This document shows, piece by piece, positions 6,335-7,089 of a stretch of DNA of 7,089 nt (position 1 is the stretch's first letter; each line of letters begins with the position of its first letter). The DNA is taken from NCBI GenBank assembly GCA_002496845.1, contig DALQ01000111.1:1-7089 (forward strand), read 5' to 3'. This DNA is from Euryarchaeota archaeon UBA495 (GTDB lineage: Archaea; Thermoplasmatota; Poseidoniia; Poseidoniales; Poseidoniaceae). Below the pieces are notes generated by a model. The model was not told the origin of the DNA. It saw only the letters and a list, made by a program, of their open reading frames with translations, and searched no databases. A program made the position numbers and the translations under genes.

Positions 6335-7089
6335 GTGTACGCCGACTTGATTGAAGGTTTCAAGTGGTCTCGTCCCGACGAACGGGTGATGAGTGCAGCA
6401 GGCCCCCTCGACGAGGCTGCTGCCCGAGAGGTGGAGGAACAGCTCACCACCACCCATCGCCAGCAAATCAACCGGCGCATTCCAATTCCTCTGCCCCGTC
6501 CAGACTTCTGGAATGCCGTGAGCCGTTTGCTTCAGTCCATCGATTTGGACCTGCACGAAGCCGTTCGAAAGCACGGGTTTGATCTGCGCGTCCAGAACCT
6601 CCAACGCCGCCAAGCCACCATCCGTCGCGTGGCCAGCGAACTGGCGCGCCGACGGCTCGTGGCCATGATGCAGCACGCCTCCAGCCAGTCGCTTCGTTCC
6701 CCTTCCCCTGCCGGGCAATCCAGCGAACTCCCTTCCCTGGATTGGAGCCGGCATGACCCTGCTGAACGTGAGTTCTACACCACCATGAAGGAGCAAATGG
6801 ACCGGTTCAAACTCGCCGTGGATTGGGCTTCGATGCAAAATGGCCTCCCGGCCGAAGCCGCAGCAACACGGCCCCCTGCAGCCGATTTGGCTCCGCGAGG
6901 CACGACTCAACTCGATGCGTTCACCGAAGGGCCAGAGGGCCTTACCGGCAACCCACCGCCTGCGTTGGCCTTCGAAGACCCCACGCCATCGACGATGAGC
7001 GATGCTCACATGGACGAAGAAGAGCGGTTGATGTCGGAGCGGATGGACGATTGGCCAGAGGAGGACTACCTCTTCGACACCGTTGAAAC
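6335..7089 (+). CDS. GINS-like DNA replication protein (Gins51/Gins15-type), 3' end beyond the window
   Basis: This plus-strand frame stays open to the window edge (251 codons from GTG 6335). With this start, residues 53-66 (LPRPDFW, then a helix) match the Leu-Pro-x-x-Phe-Tyr entry to the helical A domain of GINS proteins. Helices at about 83-115 contain the basic run LARRRLVAMM, like the R-x-x-K-I/L helix of the family. Residues 136-159 (LDWSRHDPAEREFYTTM, then DRFK) match the conserved T-x-x-E-x-x-x-Y helix. Residues 170-251 form a proline-, alanine- and acid-rich linker, and the small beta B domain would be expected past 7089. Archaeal GINS bridges the MCM helicase and polymerase or primase partners at the replication fork. 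The start is uncertain: GTG 6335, TTG 6347, GTG 6386 and ATG 6389 are all in frame, and coding-like sequence reaches back to about 6311. The gene is divergent from the giant surface-protein gene. The GINS assignment comes from motif spacing and is moderate. Confidence 0.6.
   Translation, partial: MYADLIEGFKWSRPDERVMSAAGPLDEAAAREVEEQLTTTHRQQINRRIPIPLPRPDFWNAVSRLLQSIDLDLHEAVRKHGFDLRVQNLQRRQATIRRVASELARRRLVAMMQHASSQSLRSPSPAGQSSELPSLDWSRHDPAEREFYTTMKEQMDRFKLAVDWASMQNGLPAEAAATRPPAADLAPRGTTQLDAFTEGPEGLTGNPPPALAFEDPTPSTMSDAHMDEEERLMSERMDDWPEEDYLFDTVE

Noticed and set aside
6292..6480. 63-codon N-terminal extension of the giant gene back to the ATG at 6480
   Set aside because: The extension is low-complexity, Arg/Ser-rich shadow sequence opposite the coding frame of the divergent gene. 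Starting at 6291 gives a textbook signal peptide directly at the N-terminus.
5789..7009. 406-codon minus-strand open frame across the divergent junction
   Set aside because: It overlaps the signal-peptide start of the giant gene in another frame and is antisense to the GINS-like frame. Its translation over 5789-6291 is Arg/Gly-rich shadow sequence, as expected of high-GC off-frame translation.
1..7089. CRISPR array, insertion sequence, inverted terminal repeats or defence genes
   Set aside because: I saw no regularly spaced direct repeats, no transposase-like sequence and no nuclease or helicase motifs on either strand. Almost all of the window is accounted for by the two protein genes and the tRNA fragment.

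Overview
The window reads as a compact, GC-rich archaeal genome fragment, most likely from a marine planktonic euryarchaeon of the Poseidoniales (Marine Group II) type. This is inferred from three things. There is a very large Sec-exported, N-glycosylation-rich, lysine-poor, acidic surface protein with MAM-like, Ig-like and CARDB-like parts and one C-terminal membrane anchor. The neighbouring gene resembles an archaeal GINS replication subunit. The left edge carries part of a tRNA. The lineage is a judgement from style; no database search was possible.

Layout. Positions 1-30 (minus strand) hold the 5' part of a class II (long variable arm) tRNA, cut by the window edge. Positions 31-60 are a short spacer. 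Positions 61-6291 (minus strand) are one gene for a 2076-residue type I membrane protein. It has a signal peptide, an N-terminal conserved-looking segment, three MAM-like jelly-roll units (about residues 126-315, 322-466 and 517-708), a long run of beta-sandwich-like regions, a CARDB-like domain, a transmembrane helix and a short basic-then-acidic cytoplasmic tail. Positions 6292-6334 are a tight divergent gap with no obvious promoter. From about 6335 to the right edge, the plus strand carries a second gene that stays open past the end of the window. Its first part looks like the alpha-helical A domain of an archaeal GINS (Gins51/Gins15-type) protein, followed by an acidic, proline-rich linker.

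How they fit together. The genes do not form one pathway: a structural or adhesive surface protein lies between a tRNA and a probable replication gene. On the minus strand the tRNA begins only 30 bp after the stop codon of the giant gene. The giant gene and the GINS-like gene are transcribed away from each other from a gap of fewer than 100 bp. The main points of interest are the architecture and composition of the giant protein (25 of its 32 sequons lie in the first 975 residues, only 9 lysines, six locally paired cysteines, a calcium-loop motif, a histidine cluster) and the unresolved start of the GINS-like gene.
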